Below are positions 1 to 12,859 of a stretch of DNA of 64,000 nucleotides, in pieces. Position 1 is the first letter of the stretch. Each line of letters begins with the position of its first letter. The notes below the pieces were generated by a model that did no database searches, was not told the origin of the DNA, and saw only the letters and a list, made by a program, of their open reading frames with translations. The translations under genes and the position numbers were made by a program. Where the stretch lies: NCBI GenBank assembly GCA_903632075.3, contig CAHIKZ030000027.1, positions 498,001 to 562,000 of the forward strand, written 5' to 3'. This stretch comes from Acanthosepion pharaonis. Taxonomy: Eukaryota; Mollusca; Cephalopoda; Sepiida; Sepiidae.

Positions 1-320
1 GCAATCATACACTGAAAGGAAAATGAAATGAAAAATTGGTATAATTTGTCGGAAACGAAACAAAAGGCCTCAAAATACTTACTTTTGGTAGTGTTTATAA
101 GACGCAAGTTCGTGTAATACTGCCCGTTAATAAATTATTGTTAAGTTTTCCGAAGTGGTCTCTTGTTTTGAGATCTTCCGCCTTAGCTTCGACGTTCAAC
201 GACCGGCTTTGAGATCACGCGAAAAACAAATTACTGAGCTCCTCAAAAGAGTTTAAGGACTCCTAGTGAGAGGACACAACGAACCACCAGACAATCGCCG
301 TTGTAAACGGGATTCCCTTC

Positions 321-444
321 AGATGAGCCCGAAATGCGATTTGAATGTCGGGAACCTTAGAATCAAGCAGACTCGGAAGTTTAAATATCTGGGAAGCGTT
401 TTGACAGAAGACAGTAAATGCGACACACGTATATCCGTAGACAT
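321..444 (+). mobile_element. RTE-like LINE copy A, left part (reverse transcriptase 3' region)
   Basis: The translation reads SPKCDLNVG then RKFKYLGSVLTEDSKCDTRI. This matches the post-catalytic part of LINE reverse transcriptases, and is the same family as the copy at 8410-9281. It is cut at 444 by the insertion of a 705-bp element and resumes at 1154. Upstream of about 320 the resemblance stops, so this copy is 5' truncated. Confidence 0.75.
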
Positions 445-1149
445 TGTAGGGTTCAGCGTACCCGGATTAAAAGGAGAATTTAATACGGGATACCCTGCGC
501 ACAAAATACAACGCCAATTTCAAGAAGAAACAACACGATAAGGAACGTTTGTAGAAAATAGAACATTGTATATTTATTATCTTGTGAATAGGGTAAAAAA
601 GATTAATGCTTTAGTTCGTTTAAGCAAAATGCGATTTTGACAAAAATGTCTGTGTTCGCTGTCTTTAACAGAGTAGCAGAGTAATGTCTGTTTCTTTTGT
701 TTTCGTATAGGTGTAAAGGAAAAAGGGGCGATCAATTGAATTTGAAAAAGAGAGTGTGGATGAGAAATAAAAGATAAGAGGAAAATGTACTTAGAAGTCA
801 GTTGTAAATTTATTGTTGTTGTTGTCCTTTCCTAATCCACTTTCGGCTCTTAGTGTCGGGTTGAGTCAGTGATGAAATTTACTGTCAATCTTCTGTGATC
901 TTTGCGCCTTTCACTGGCTGACTGGCGACTGACTTGAAACTCTCTATTTATTGTTGACTTTTTTTTTCACACTGGCTCGTTATCATTTTTTTTGGTTTAG
1001 CAAATCGCCTCCTTTCATTGGTCAGAAAATTAATTTCACACCTTATTGCGAAATCTGTTTTTAGTCGTTTTGATCCGATTTTGCGATGGGGAAATCTACT
1101 TTGTGTTTTTTAGTCGTTTGTTGGAATGATATAGGATTTGTATCCTATA
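445..1149 (+). mobile_element. 0.7-kb non-autonomous element, copy 1, inserted in a LINE
   Basis: It begins TGTAGGGTTC and ends ATCCTATA, flanked by a direct 4-bp repeat ACAT (441-444 and 1150-1153). A near-identical copy lies inverted at 49988-50701 with a different flanking 4-bp repeat. The 3' end is a palindrome (TATAGGAT, TTGT, ATCCTATA), and the 5' end has GGGT...ACCC. No long ORF is present; an AATAAA lies near 765-775. It could be a solo LTR of an LTR retrotransposon (4-bp duplication, 5' TG) with an atypical TA 3' end, or a MITE-like element. Excising it restores the LINE reading order, which shows it is younger than the LINE. Confidence 0.8.
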
Positions 1150-1153
1150 ACAT

Positions 1154-1700
1154 ATTGGGATGGCCAAGGACGCATTCCAAAAGCTGTACAGAGTATGGCG
1201 AGACAGGAGGATTTCTTTGGTAACGAAGAAAAGAATACTGAGCTGTTACGTGACAACTATCCTCCTTTACGGCAGAGAACGTTGGACGGTCTCCTCAAAG
1301 ATGAAGAAGAGACTCAAGGCGATAGAGATGTGGTTCTACAGAAGGATACTAAGGATATAATAAACCGAGCGTGTGAGCAACGATGAGGTCTTAGAGAGGT
1401 TGCAAACAAGAAGGAGGCTTATACTTAACATCAGGAAAAAGTAACTGAAGTTCCTGGGACACATAATGAGGGTCTGGAGAATCTGATACTCATGGATCGA
1501 ATAGAGGGAAAGAGAGACAAGGGAAGAAAAAGTATGACATACCTAGCGGCCTTAAGCAAGTGGATAACAGAATGTGGTCTGGAGGTGGTGGCAGAGGGAA
1601 GGAACTTGTTGAGAGCTGCAAGAGATAGAGGGATGTGTGGAGAGCCATGATCCCCTACGTTCCTGAAAGGACAAAACACATAGAAAAGATTCATATTTGG
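1154..1700 (+). mobile_element. RTE-like LINE copy A, right part and 3' end
   Basis: It resumes exactly after the 705-bp insertion with AKDAFQKL, then RRISLVTKKRILSCYVT and RWTVSSKMKKRLKAIEMWFYRR, the conserved tail of this LINE family. Past about 1370 the frame is broken by stops and small indels, but the nucleotide match to the tail of the copy at 9000-9280 continues to the CACATA/AAAG-type 3' end near 1690. It is non-functional. Confidence 0.75.
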
Positions 1701-2204
1701 CCTGCCGGTCATATGGAACGAGAAAACGATCATGTACGTCTACCCGCATGGATCACACCTGGTGACCCGAGAGTATTTGGTCGGGTGTCTGTCTACGTTC
1801 GGTTTTGGTCACAATTTATCAACGTAATCAGGCCTCGGGTCCGTTTATAATTCTGTTTATAATAATTAGTTGCCCTTTTAGAAAAATGAATATCAAAAAT
1901 TTCGAAAATAATTATTCAAAAATTTTTTAATAACAATTGAAACAAGTATTGAATGATTAAAAAGAAAAGTGAAACAAAAGACATAATTATATATGAAATA
2001 ATTATGTGTTGCGGAGGATGGACAAAAGTTGGCTTGTCATCACGTGGTTTTCAACAGTTTAAAATAATTACCCACCACAATAAAACATACTATACATATT
2101 GAGTTTCATTCGAAAACACACACACACAATGTAAAACAACGGAATGAATAATAAGACCTTATGTGAGTTTAGTTTGGTTTTCCTTTCACTTGTGCTGTTA
2201 GGCG
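1701..2204. other. AT-rich intergenic sequence, no gene seen
   Basis: Short ORFs only; the ORF starting at 2144 is the plus-strand shadow of the LINE fragment at 2205-2841. Confidence 0.6.
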
Positions 2205-2841
2205 TCGCGGGGAAACACAATCGTCTGTCAACGTCAAGGCGAGTAGCCTGGAGGAGAGATATCTCGTGGGCTCTGAGAGTGTCTACTACTGAGTCGCTCC
2301 AGCGTCTTCTTGGTCTGCCTCTCGCTATCCAGCCAGAGTACCTGAGGGTGTATACTCGTAGGGCTGGTTAGTTGATAGGCATACGAGTGAGGTGTCCTCT
2401 GTTGTGTTGTATGATTGGTATTGCTCCTACTATATCTCTTATTGCTTCATTCCTGGTCTTGTCTCGCCTGGTCTTGTTCACTGCTTTCCTCAGGCATTTC
2501 ATCTCACAAGTGATCAGTTTCCTCTCAAGGGTTTTTGTTAGGGGCCATGTCTGGCACTGGTATGTCAGCGTTGGTAGGAAAATGGCGTTGATGTGATTTG
2601 TCTTGGTGCTCATGGAAATGCTAGGATGTTTTAGAAGAGGAGCAAGTTGATAACTGACTGCCTTGGCTTTCTGAAATCTGGTCTCGATTTCTCTGTCCAG
2701 TTTGCCGTTTTCAGTAAATATGCTGTCCAGATATTTGAATTCACTGGTTTGCTTTAACTGGGTCCCATTAATGTTAATGTCCATTTTTTCTGGTCTCTTG
2801 CTGACGGTCATGACCTTGGTCTTACTGACACTGATCTTCAT
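2205..2841 (-). mobile_element. LINE reverse-transcriptase 3' fragment (second RTE-like subfamily)
   Basis: The 157-aa open frame reads MKISVSKTKVM, then SEFKYLDSIFTENGKLDREIETR, then LPTLTYQCQTWPLTKTLERKL. This is the C-terminal part of an RTE-type LINE polyprotein. After a premature TAA near 2368 the same frame continues through the expected tail (SGWIARGRPRRRW, then LRAHEISLLQATRLDVDRRLC) to about 2205. It is a 5'-truncated pseudogene, and distinct in sequence from the copies at 321-1700 and 8410-9281. Confidence 0.75.
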
Positions 2842-5279
2842 TTCGTATTATGTGAGTCGGCGATTATAATTGGCAGCAAAAGACCTAATTCGATTTTTAA
2901 GACCTTCCCACCAATTCTTCCCAATCAAATTCATCGTATGTTCCCGCTTTACATCTAGTATCTGTTGTTCGTGAAAATTGTTCTCACCCATCAAACATGC
3001 ATTGTATTTCCAGCTTCTAGCTATCCTAGGCTTCCAGTTATCAAAGTTTATTAGCGCCCAGAGAAGCTTATGAGCTGAATATGAAAACCTAATGTCGGAC
3101 GCTGCACCAAATTTGAACCAGTGCTATCTGTTCGAGTCCATTCTACAAACAAGCGATGCTCATTTCGAAATTTGTTATTCAGGTTTGGCAAAAAAATCAC
3201 AATTTTTTGCATCCGAAGGAAGATTATTACTTTTCCTATAGCATCCATGGTCTATATTGGGACCAAGAACGTCGTTCCAATCTCCCGCTCAAGCTAACCA
3301 TCTTGACGATATCACAATTTTCGCCCGAAGAAGTGGCGCGTAAAATCGAACAAAAACGTTTTATCGCTTATGATAACATCCAACATACTGTCTCCTTTCT
3401 AAGAAAATAATTGAACAAGTCACAATCAAAGAAAGGTTTATTAGCAAAAAGTGACTAGTAAAATATACCGAGAAGAGGCGAAATGCCCTCGGCAGAATGC
3501 CTTCAAATTCACCTACAGTAAGATGGCTTTCTTGCAAGAAACATTATAAAATTTTTATTCCTACCAAATCCAAATTCTCGTGACAAATACAAAATCTTAG
3601 TAGAAATAGCAAGACACAATAATAGGCGCAAATTATAAAACAAGGCAACCACTGTGTAAAACTTTAAAAAGAAAAACACATTTAACACAACTACAAAAAA
3701 AGGTACAAGTTTACACAAAAATTTCCTTTTTAGTGTCTATTAAGGCAGAAAAACAATTTCAAGGATTACTAACGAAAAGTGGAAAATTGCAGCAAGAGAA
3801 GGATTTTGTAAATAACAAAAGTGAAAACAATATAAGGTTATGTAAAAAAACAAACGTTCAACAACCTTTGAGAAAAAACGAAAAGGCCTACTTTCACAGT
3901 AATGTTTGAAAAAAGTCCCTTTTAACTTCACACAATTCGTGCTTGGGAAAAATTCTTCGAAATCTTTTTGTTTTGGGCTGTCCAACCACAGAAGAATTTT
4001 CGCTTGAACTTTGGTCTCTCTGCGACTGGCTGGTAACTGTTTCTTCTTTGGTGTTCGCCTCTTAATGTCAAATGAATTCTTTGATTTTGTTCCCTTGTTG
4101 TTCAAAAGTCCTCTCCTCGCATCTACTGACCTGAGCCCAATTTATTTTAAAATTTAGGCTCATCTCTGTCCTACTACTCGGGAAGTTATCCGAGCTTGCG
4201 ACCACGTCTCTCATTGGTCAACATATGCGAAAAAATAATTTTTCATAAACTGGAAAAGAACCTTCACAAATTTTAGCGGGTTTTAACCGCTGAGCGGAAG
4301 ATACATAATTGTAACAATTTTTGCATAAACCGTCTGCCCTACATAAAGATACACTTTTAAAAGAACGTATATTAAAAAAAAACAACCTAGACAATTATAT
4401 ATTTTTAAAATAATAAAAATTAATTTTTTATAACAATGAATATCACGAATGAATGTAGCCTTCGTAAACCTTGATCATTCAAAATAGCCAACAAGAGATC
4501 CATAATCTATTTTGTATTATGGTTGAACCTAAGAGAAAAAGATGCCTACGTTGAAGACATCGATTGTCTGTCCTATAGAGTTAGTGTCCATATCAATTTT
4601 AATAAACATGTCCGGGTTGAGACGGTAGATATATTCATTAGATGTTTTTCGCGCCGGCTTTCTAAATGGTTGCGAACAGAGTCATATGATCGCAGTATAA
4701 TGGGACTGTCGTCGAAATAAGGAGTTGGGCTCTTCTGCTTGGACCTTTCACGTCATCTGCCACCTTCAGCTTTCAAAACTTATCACAACATTTTTTTTTC
4801 TGCTGGGAGAAGGAAAGTGAAAATGTTCTCCTACATCTGTAAATTTTTTGTTCAGTTGTAGGTGAAGCTGTTATAGCCTTCATTTCCACGGATGAGGTGA
4901 GCGAAAGATGACCACGACGATATTCACCGGATCTACTTTTTGAAGAAGCCTTTTTGTTTGGGTAAGTTGTAGGAATGGGGCCGAAAGATTTTCGTTTGAT
5001 CATAAGGTCAAACGTCAACTTCCGAAGCGTACAATCAAAACTTACCGTCACAATTTCCCCAAACTCCAGTGAGTTCCCAAAACTGCACCGGGGACCGCTT
5101 ATATCGTGATCCTGGAGCTTCTATGATCCTGATACTCTGCGTAGAAACACTCTCTTTTTTTAAAAAAAAGTTTGTCAGATTCACACACTCTTCTTCGGTG
5201 GTCAACAGAAATGCCTCATTGAGAAAGTTTTTCTTTTCATGACCTGGATGAATTTCACTTTTATACGCGAGATGGAAGA
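2842..5279. other. Intergenic sequence, no gene seen
   Basis: ORFs up to 121 aa occur (for example minus 3740-4105) but have no recognisable domain and biased composition. No RNA gene or structural signal found. Confidence 0.5.
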
Positions 5280-5348
5280 GGCATAGTGTAATGATTAGCG
5301 AGTTTGTCTCTCGAGATCAAATAGTGAGTTCGATCCTCGCTGTGTGCC
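5280..5348 (+). repeat. tRNA-derived SINE-like head
   Basis: 69 bases with tRNA hallmarks: a T-arm GTGAG-TTCGATC-CTCGC with an exact TTCGATC loop (B-box-like), an A-box-like GTGTAATGATTAG, and six pairs between GGCATA and TGTGCC at the ends. The anticodon arm has only four outer pairs and an oversized loop. A functional tRNA is therefore unlikely; a SINE head or tRNA pseudogene fits better. Confidence 0.5.
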
Positions 5349-6539
5349 CCATATTTTCAACCTTGTGCTACATCTAAGCTACAGTTAGAAAACCACTATA
5401 CACATGATGGACTTCATTATTTCGTTCTGTTTTCTCTTGCTCACAAAGGTCAGACACAGTTTTCATTTCGATAGCTTTCAATTAGCAACCCACCTCCCAT
5501 AAAAATAAGGAGGGAGGTCCTGTTTTGTTCTATCAATTCAGTGATAAGAAGGGCTATCCACATTTGAAGAGAAGATTCCCTGATTGTTGTTCTCGTCTCA
5601 CTTAAGCTGTCTTCTTTTCTCTTTGAGTTTTCATTTTTTGCTTTCATCGCGACCTTTTGAAAAAAAACTTTATTCTTCTATGTGTTTCTTTTTATTTATT
5701 TACATTTTATCCTTTTCTGAACCCATTTTCTTTCTGGCTTTCGATTCAAGGCATTTACGACCTTGTCGAATTTCTCATAATACAAAAAAAAATACATCCT
5801 AGGTAGTGATTGAACAACTGCCAGATGATGTCTAGTAAATCCTGTCTAATAGATATTATTTTAGAGTCCTGAAGAAAACTCGTCAAAATGGTAAGTTGAA
5901 CGTCATCAAGAATGATACAGGTGTGGCGTTAAACACAGTTAACAACTAAGTTATAAATTATTTATGTTTTAAAAACGCTTTCTAGTTATCTTTTCGTCTT
6001 GGTTGAAAAAATTCTTGTGGTTGTTACGTAGTATGGTTTTCAAAAGGTCGGCAAATTTAAAAGTTTTAAATCGAGATAAAAACTATTTTTTGCTTGTTTC
6101 TTAATACGCGTGAGGGTGATTTTTTAGCACAATATTTTTTTACACTTCTTTCGTTATTATACACAAGTCTGAATTGTTTTTCGGTACGAATTGATAGTCC
6201 TATATCACTACAACTTCCAGATTGAAAAAGCTTCTCATGTGAAATCTATTGATAATCCATATAAGTTTTATAATGACGTGGCCAATAAATAATCAAACCA
6301 TACTTTGTTGTGGCAGGTGAGGGTTGGTGTCTGTAGGAGTGATTTTTTAAGTTGGTTCTAATTTTCTATGATTTGTTGACACTATTTCCTTGTTTCAACT
6401 TAAGCAGATTTCAGTTAATCGGCTGCAAATATGTTTGCTATTCTTGTCAATAACGAAAAACTTATCGGTTTTTTTTATGCTTTAAAAGTTCCTGGGTAAT
6501 TTGGAAAAGTAACCAAGATACATTCACATGAATAAAGAT
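5349..6539. other. Intergenic AT-rich sequence, no gene seen
   Basis: Nothing recognisable beyond short AT tracts. Confidence 0.5.
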
Positions 6540-7380
6540 CCTTAGATGATCAGTCCGTCAAGATCAAAATGGCAACTGATGTCCAAAACGATCTCAAGTC
6601 CGTCGTTAACTGGGACAAAAGATGGCTTGTTAATTTTAACGCCTGAAAGACCCATCTCTGCCTTCCATCACCATGCTTAATGTTAACCTCTGGGAAAGTG
6701 ACTTGTTCTCAGCCGACATAATATGGAAAGAGTATATTGAATCCATTGCTAGTTCAGCTGCTAAAAAGTTGGTTCACTGTGTCACGCGAGGTAATTTTTC
6801 TTTCTCTACTTACATATCTATATGTCTACTATTTGTCCATGCTTAGAATATTGCTGCCACATATGGTCCCGTGCCCCTGCTATTTAATTTGAGTTCCTTG
6901 ATAAAATCCAAACAAGAATCAGCAATATTATTGGTCCTGATCTGGCGGTTCGGCTTCAGTCACTTTCCCCACTGCCGTAAGGTTGCCTCTCTGTGCATTT
7001 TCTATAAATACTTTCATGGTAAGTGTTCGTATGAACTCTTCCCTATGCTACATGGACTTTTTGAATTTAAGCGCAGTACTAGACTGGCGTCGAGATCTCA
7101 TCAATTCACAGTTGAGATGGCTAGATATAGCCGTAAGTTCTATTCTAACAGTTTCTTTTCTCGCACTTCTCGATTGTGGAACTTCCTTCCGGTTCCATGC
7201 TTTCCAGCCAAATTTAATCCGCAAAACTTTAAATGCAATGTCAATCGCTATTTATTGATTACTCTTTTCTCTTCTCGCTCATTATTAATGCATCTGTTCC
7301 TAATCGTTCCACACCCTGTAACCCCTTGTGTCTTAGTGGCTTTACTGCCTTGCATGGGGTGATACCGATTAAAAAATATG
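6540..7380 (+). mobile_element. Jockey/CR1-like LINE remnant, copy 1
   Basis: Around 6560 it reads DVQNDLKSVVNWDKRWLVNFNA. At 6960-7250 it reads KVASLCIFYKYFHGKCSYEL, then TRLASRSHQFTVEMA, then FFSRTSRLWNFLPVP and FKCNVNRYLL. This is the characteristic C-terminal region of jockey/CR1-group LINE reverse transcriptases. There is an internal deletion and frameshifts between the two parts. The 3' end has TGCCTTGCATGGGGTGAT near 7348-7365, a tail shared with the other copies in this window. Confidence 0.7.
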
Positions 7381-8409
7381 TTTTAGCAGTTGTGTTATTA
7401 GTAGGTATGAAGGATATCGTTTTAGCTTTGCAATCTGTAGTCGGATTCAAATGTTGATCAACCTCAGAATGTTGACCTGCGATGGTTATAGTTGTTCTGA
7501 AAACAATCTCTGTAGGTGTGCAGTTTAAATCTTCCATTGTTGCGTTTATGATATAAATGTTTTAGTGAGTGCGAAATAATAATAACTCCCTTCAAACTCG
7601 GAAGGAGAAGGAAAGAAATTCGCGAGCCTAAGCGAAATTCTTTTTGATATAAAATGAGGAGAAAAATTAAATTAATGAGAAGAATGTTTGAAGTCACGGG
7701 AAAGATTTCGTTTCAGTTCCTCGCGACCAGCGTTGAAGTACTCGCCAGTGTAAAATTACTCGCCAATTAAATTATCGGCCTCTAACCAAGCACGTGACAC
7801 TTCAAAGAATTTTCTCTCAACAATCCAAGCTAAATATTTCAAACTATCTCTCCTCATCTACTTTTGAAAGTACAAAAACCATATACCCCTTCGGTGAGCA
7901 ATGAACTCTCTTACCTTTCTTTTATATATTTTGAATATTATTGTATGTCAGATCATTTAATCTGTTGCACAGACATTTCCTCTTCATGACAATACGTTAA
8001 AGAAACGAACTTTAGGGATACTGATTTATTTTCCTGAAACGTACTACTGATACTACTTCAAACGTGTAAATTCATGAATAAATTCCTTATCTTGTTTTGT
8101 TAAAAATTACCCGCGTGTTTATCATTCTCCATTAATCTTCTTGGCGTGTATAAATAACCCGTTCATTTTAACCCCTAAACACCACGCCATTATATTGTGT
8201 ACTATGGTTAGATAACCCAGGTATGCAAGTAAATGATGAATAGATTATTTACCCAGTGTGGGTCATTTTTCATCGTTAAAGATGTTTTTAGAAGTCAATA
8301 AAATCTTTCTATGATGCTGTTGGGACAGTTGTTCTTATAAAAAGGTGAACAAATTCTTACAAAAAGTATGGATTGAAACTGTGATCATTTTGTTACAGTA
8401 GATACACCG
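7381..8409. other. Intergenic sequence, no gene seen
   Basis: Only short ORFs; no transposon end identified. Confidence 0.5.
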
Positions 8410-9281
8410 ATGCGCATTATCCAGTTGTCCAATTTCGTTTTCGCGATGGTGGAAATCCTATCGGGATTCATTATTGGCGGCCACAATGTGACCAACCTAA
8501 GATACGCAGACGACACAGTACTGATAGCAGACATGGAAACGCAACTACAAAACCACCCACAGAGGGTAGCGAGGGAGAGCGAGAAGAAAGGACTAACCAT
8601 AAACTACAAGAAGACAGAATTCATGGTCATCAGTAAAAGGGTGAGCCCGAAATGCGATTTACAGGTCGGGGACACTAAAATCAAGCATGTGCGGAAGTTT
8701 AAATATCTGGGAAGTGTTTTGATGAAGTGCGACACTGAGATCCGAAGAAGGATTGATAGGGCCAAGTATGCATTCCAAAAGCTGGGCAGAGGACTGCAAG
8801 ACAGGGGGATTTCTTTGGTGACAAAGAAAATATTACTGAGCTGTTACGTGACATATGTCCTCCTTTACGGCAGCGAATGTTGGACGGTCTCCTCAAAGAC
8901 CCGACTCGAGGCAACGGAGATGTGGTTCTACAGAAGGATGCTAATAATATCATGTAGCGAGTGTGTAGCGGGGTCTTGGAGAGGATGAAAACAAGGAGGA
9001 AGCTTATACTTAACATAAGGAAGAGGCAGATGAAATTTCTGGAAAACGTAATGAGAAAGGAGGGCCTAGAGAATCTGATACTCTCAGGTTGAATAGAGGG
9101 GAAAAGAGACAAGGGTAAGCAACGCATGATATATGTGGCTGGCTTAAGCAAGTGCATGGCAGAACGTGGTCGTGGTGGGGTCAGAGGCACGAAACTTACT
9201 GAGAGCCACAAGAGATAGAGGGAAGAGGAGAGCCATGATCGCCTACGCCCTGAAAGGGAACGGCACATAAAAAGAAAGAAA
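8410..9281 (+). mobile_element. RTE-like LINE copy B, with YADD reverse-transcriptase motif
   Basis: The 192-aa open frame includes the catalytic palm motif LRYADDTVLIAD (YADD at residues 32-35), then KCDLQVGDTKIK, KFKYLGSVL, IRRRIDRAKYAFQKLG and ECWTVSSKTRLEATEMWFYRRML. It is 5' truncated: fingers and endonuclease are missing. It loses frame after 8985. Further nucleotide similarity to copy A continues to a 3' end CACATAAAAAGAAAGAAAG at 9263-9281, suggesting an (AAAG)-type tail. Not functional. Confidence 0.8.
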
Positions 9282-11699
9282 GATTGTGGGCAGGTTTGTA
9301 TAATTTTGTGCATTGGGAAGTGGTTCGAAAATATCGCCGTGAAGATTCGTTGGATTTATAAAAATGATCTGTTGATGTTATTTTATGCTTGTTGACATTA
9401 TGTTGTTGGCATGGCATGCATTACTGCATCCATCTTTTCATTTCAACTGACATGTTGAGACAGACGAATTGATCGGTTATTATTTTTCAGGATGTGAGAA
9501 TTCATTCATATAATGAAAAATCTGCGTAACGATAGTGGTACATAAGGACGTAAGTATGTCACAAGGAATAAGCAAATCTCGAAGTTGAAGGTTTGATTTG
9601 CTGTCAAGAACAAACTTCCGATCATCGACTATAATTTCATAGCTAAATATATCTACGTGGACTACCGTTATGATTGAATAGGACAGTGGGATAGCTACAA
9701 TGTTATCACCACGTTTAATATATTGGATATCACCACGTTTAATATATTGGATATACGAAATGTACTGTATGGTATAATCAAGATGAGTTCCATGTGGTGA
9801 GTACATACTGGTGTTATCATGAAGGGCATTCGTTTCTTTTTTTCCCAAAATATACCAAAAATAATGAATGCAAATGGATATAACTAAGAGTTTCATAAAA
9901 AAAAAACACCGTCCTTTTGTTGGCCGTGACAAATTTAACTTTACAAAAAATAAAAGTATATACTTATTTATTCTCTTCCTCACTTTCATGTCGACGAGGC
10001 GTCGGTATTGAGTGGGAATGCAGAATCTTCATCGTTGCTAATATGATTTAATTTGATAAAATTTGATAAAGCATTTTTGCTTCACTGAAAGCCTCTAATA
10101 CTTGAATTTTTAATGAAATTTTGTCATCTTTTTCATTCCGGGTCTTCCATAGGTTTGTGAGTGGGGTTAATACGGATGGATATTTGAGCAAAATTTTCGA
10201 TCAATAATTAATCAAACCGATGCAACAACGAAGTTGCTTGATTATGATTTAGGAAATATATCCCCGTTTCATAAATTCCGTATTCGAGAAACGAATATTT
10301 CTTTACCTCAAACATCTATTTATCCTCATTGTTTTTCAAATCATCGCGAAAAATGTTTGAGGACAAAGTAAAGCCGTCCTGGGTATGACGATAAACTACA
10401 TCCGCGTCCTGGGTAAGAAGATAAGCTACATCCGACAGCAAGGCTTCTGAGCAGAAGGTTTTCAGGAGAGTGGAACCACTTCTTAATTGCTGATGTTCCC
10501 ATGTCCACTTTGACCCAGGGTGGTAGCACCTGTTAAGGTCTCAGCTAGAGGCAAATAGTTAATCCCCAAACTGGGGTCAAACACTATGAAAGTATAAAAA
10601 ATAGGTTTTAATACCAACAATACATTTTTGTAAAAGATTATTACCAGCAATTAATTTTCGAAGAAAATATTATTACCCTGATATGTCCCGGAAAGGGATA
10701 TATTTGATCGAAGTAGCTAAGTGGTTTGGGGTACTGTAACCAAGTAGTACACAGTAGCAGTAATCGACTGGTACTTGTCGTAGTCGCAAGTAATAGGTGT
10801 AGACCAATAGGATAGCCAATGGCGTAGTCCAATGGGCGTCGTCATAGACTTAAACTCTGTCGTACCTACACGTCCGTCTGTATTTATGACGGACCCCAGC
10901 CAATCATATTCCAGTGAGGGGGAACTCAGGTGTATGCATATTCCATTATATAATACCTGTAATACGTTATTACGAGAAATACATTTTGGGAAAAAAATCA
11001 TGTTAGCAGCGATAAAAAATCTTGTCCACACTAAATAAACCATTGAGGTTGATATGCCTTAAACCAACTCAAACAAGGTAAAGATTTTCATAATAATCCT
11101 CAATACTTTTACTCGTTATCAACACGTTAATATATATGAATGTAAATGATTGACCTCTGATAATGCCATCGTTTAGTTTTTAAAGGTCAAACGGCATTCT
11201 GTAAATTCACAAAGGCCGAAAGGATTTGTGATAGCTCTCTTTAATATGCTACTTTTCGACAGGGATTTGGTAATGAAGTGAAAAATAAAAAGAACCCTTT
11301 AGTTAAGGCTTTATTCAACCAAAATAATTCTTTGACCTCTGTTTACCAAACACAAAACAGCTTTTTAACAATGTGAAATATACCATTCAATTCCATGGTA
11401 GTAGGGATGAAAAGCTATATCCCACATTCTCCTGCTCCTTAAAATATTTCCCATTGCTATAAATCCAAATGGAAGGGCGGATGAAGTATACGCCCAGATC
11501 TTCTGGGGGCTACAGCTTCTTCAGCAGCGTCAGTAGGGTTTGACATGCTCTGTGGAGTATTATCTGGCCTGATAGGGGTGCCTTTGATAGATTTTTTCGG
11601 CAAAGCTGGATAATCTTCGATGGCATCTATATATCTTTGGTTTCTCCCACTTCATCTACATGTATCTCTATGGATTCCTCATTAATAGGGGGGTCACAG
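9282..11699. other. Intergenic sequence with two small tandem duplications
   Basis: A duplication of ATATCACCACGTTTAATATA near 9702-9750 and of a CGTCCTGGGTA-containing unit of about 30 bp near 10375-10434. No gene is supported. A broken frame near 10341-10529 (MLPPWVKVDMG) may be retroelement-derived. Confidence 0.45.
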
Positions 11700-12640
11700 C
11701 TAATGCCTAATAGATACTGTAGGCTTTTCGCTACTTTGGTCTTGAAGGTGCGCGTAATGTGGATTTTCTTGAATTAGTTCAATTTCTTCGACTAAAGGAT
11801 CTATCTTGTTCACTCGAATATGACGTTTCGGGAAAACAGATCCAAGGTTACATAACCATAAGGGCTGTGAAGCTCCAGTTGAGGAACAATCGGAGTAATA
11901 AAAAAAATCTCATGTGGTGTGATATTAGTATCTGTGCACAGTCATGAAAGAATTGAAGAAAGAGTATCAGGCAAAACTGTTTGCCAATACTAAACGTATA
12001 AACCATGGGATTTCAGACGCATGGTAATTGTCCTTCATAGTATTCCATTGAACTGTTCCACCTGGCCATTGCCTTGAGGAGTATAACTTGTGATCATACT
12101 GCAGACAATTCTCTTACCAATTAAAAACCTCTGCAATTCCTTGCTCATAAAAATGGGCCGATGTATGAGTGGATGTAGGCAGGTATGCTAAAACTAGATA
12201 ACAACTGAGAAAGAGAGAGAATTAATAATAGTCGAAGCAGTTATATCTGAACAATGGGGCACAAATGGGAATCTCGAATATTAATCTATAATGCTAAGAA
12301 AATAACGATTCCTATTTACACAAGGCAAAGGTCCCTTAAAATGCATATTCAGTCGCTCGAAAGGCTGAGTAGCTTCAATCAGTATCTTCTGGTCGATGAA
12401 AGTTTTGCTTGCACTTCGCACATTCTCTACAGGCTTATACTACAGGATTTAATTATTTGTCGCACATCGTCCACTAAACAGGGCATATTCTTTACTCTCA
12501 CAAAGTGATGCAAGCGTTTACCTTCAGGGTGACACAAAACTTGATGGAGATGATTGATGGTATATGCAACATCACTTGCCAACAGAGTCACATCTTGGTT
12601 ACCGTCACCAAATAATGTAACATCTTTCACCGCCGCCGCC
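11700..12640 (-). mobile_element. Ty3/gypsy-type integrase remnant
   Basis: Minus-strand reading in order: an H2C2-type zinc-binding region (HQVLCHPEGKRLHHFVRVKN, with His29-x4-His34 of the local ORF and Cys63, but Ser66 in place of the last Cys), then the integrase core start FERLNMHFKGPLP, later TPQGNGQVEQFNGIL, and the C-terminal segment KRHIRVNKIDPLVEEIELI. The first catalytic Asp is replaced by His (NMHF instead of NMDF). The Glu in GQVE is kept, and the middle Asp region is deleted. Several stops and frameshifts occur. No matching LTR pair was found. Confidence 0.75.
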
Positions 12641-12859
12641 TACACCCGGTGGTGTAACCATGTTTAGTGTTCCGGTCCTCATTGTCTTAGGGCGACGCTC
12701 TTACCACGGACCTACTATGCGCTGGTCAATGCTGACGCTGGCCCAAGCTGGTTGTTGATCGCTGGTCACTTCGATTGATACTGTCTCTTCCTACGCCACC
12801 TTGTGTTCTTGATCTCATGTAGATGATCGAATGTCGTCGTAATCGCAGCGCTGGTTGAA

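Noticed and set aside
3740..4105. 121-aa minus ORF
   Set aside because: No recognisable domain, no splice context, AT-biased; not supported as a gene.
5280..5348. Functional tRNA gene
   Set aside because: The anticodon stem-loop is not canonical.
9480..9989. 169-aa minus ORF
   Set aside because: Contains a duplicated YIKRGD segment from a small tandem duplication and no known domain; likely random.
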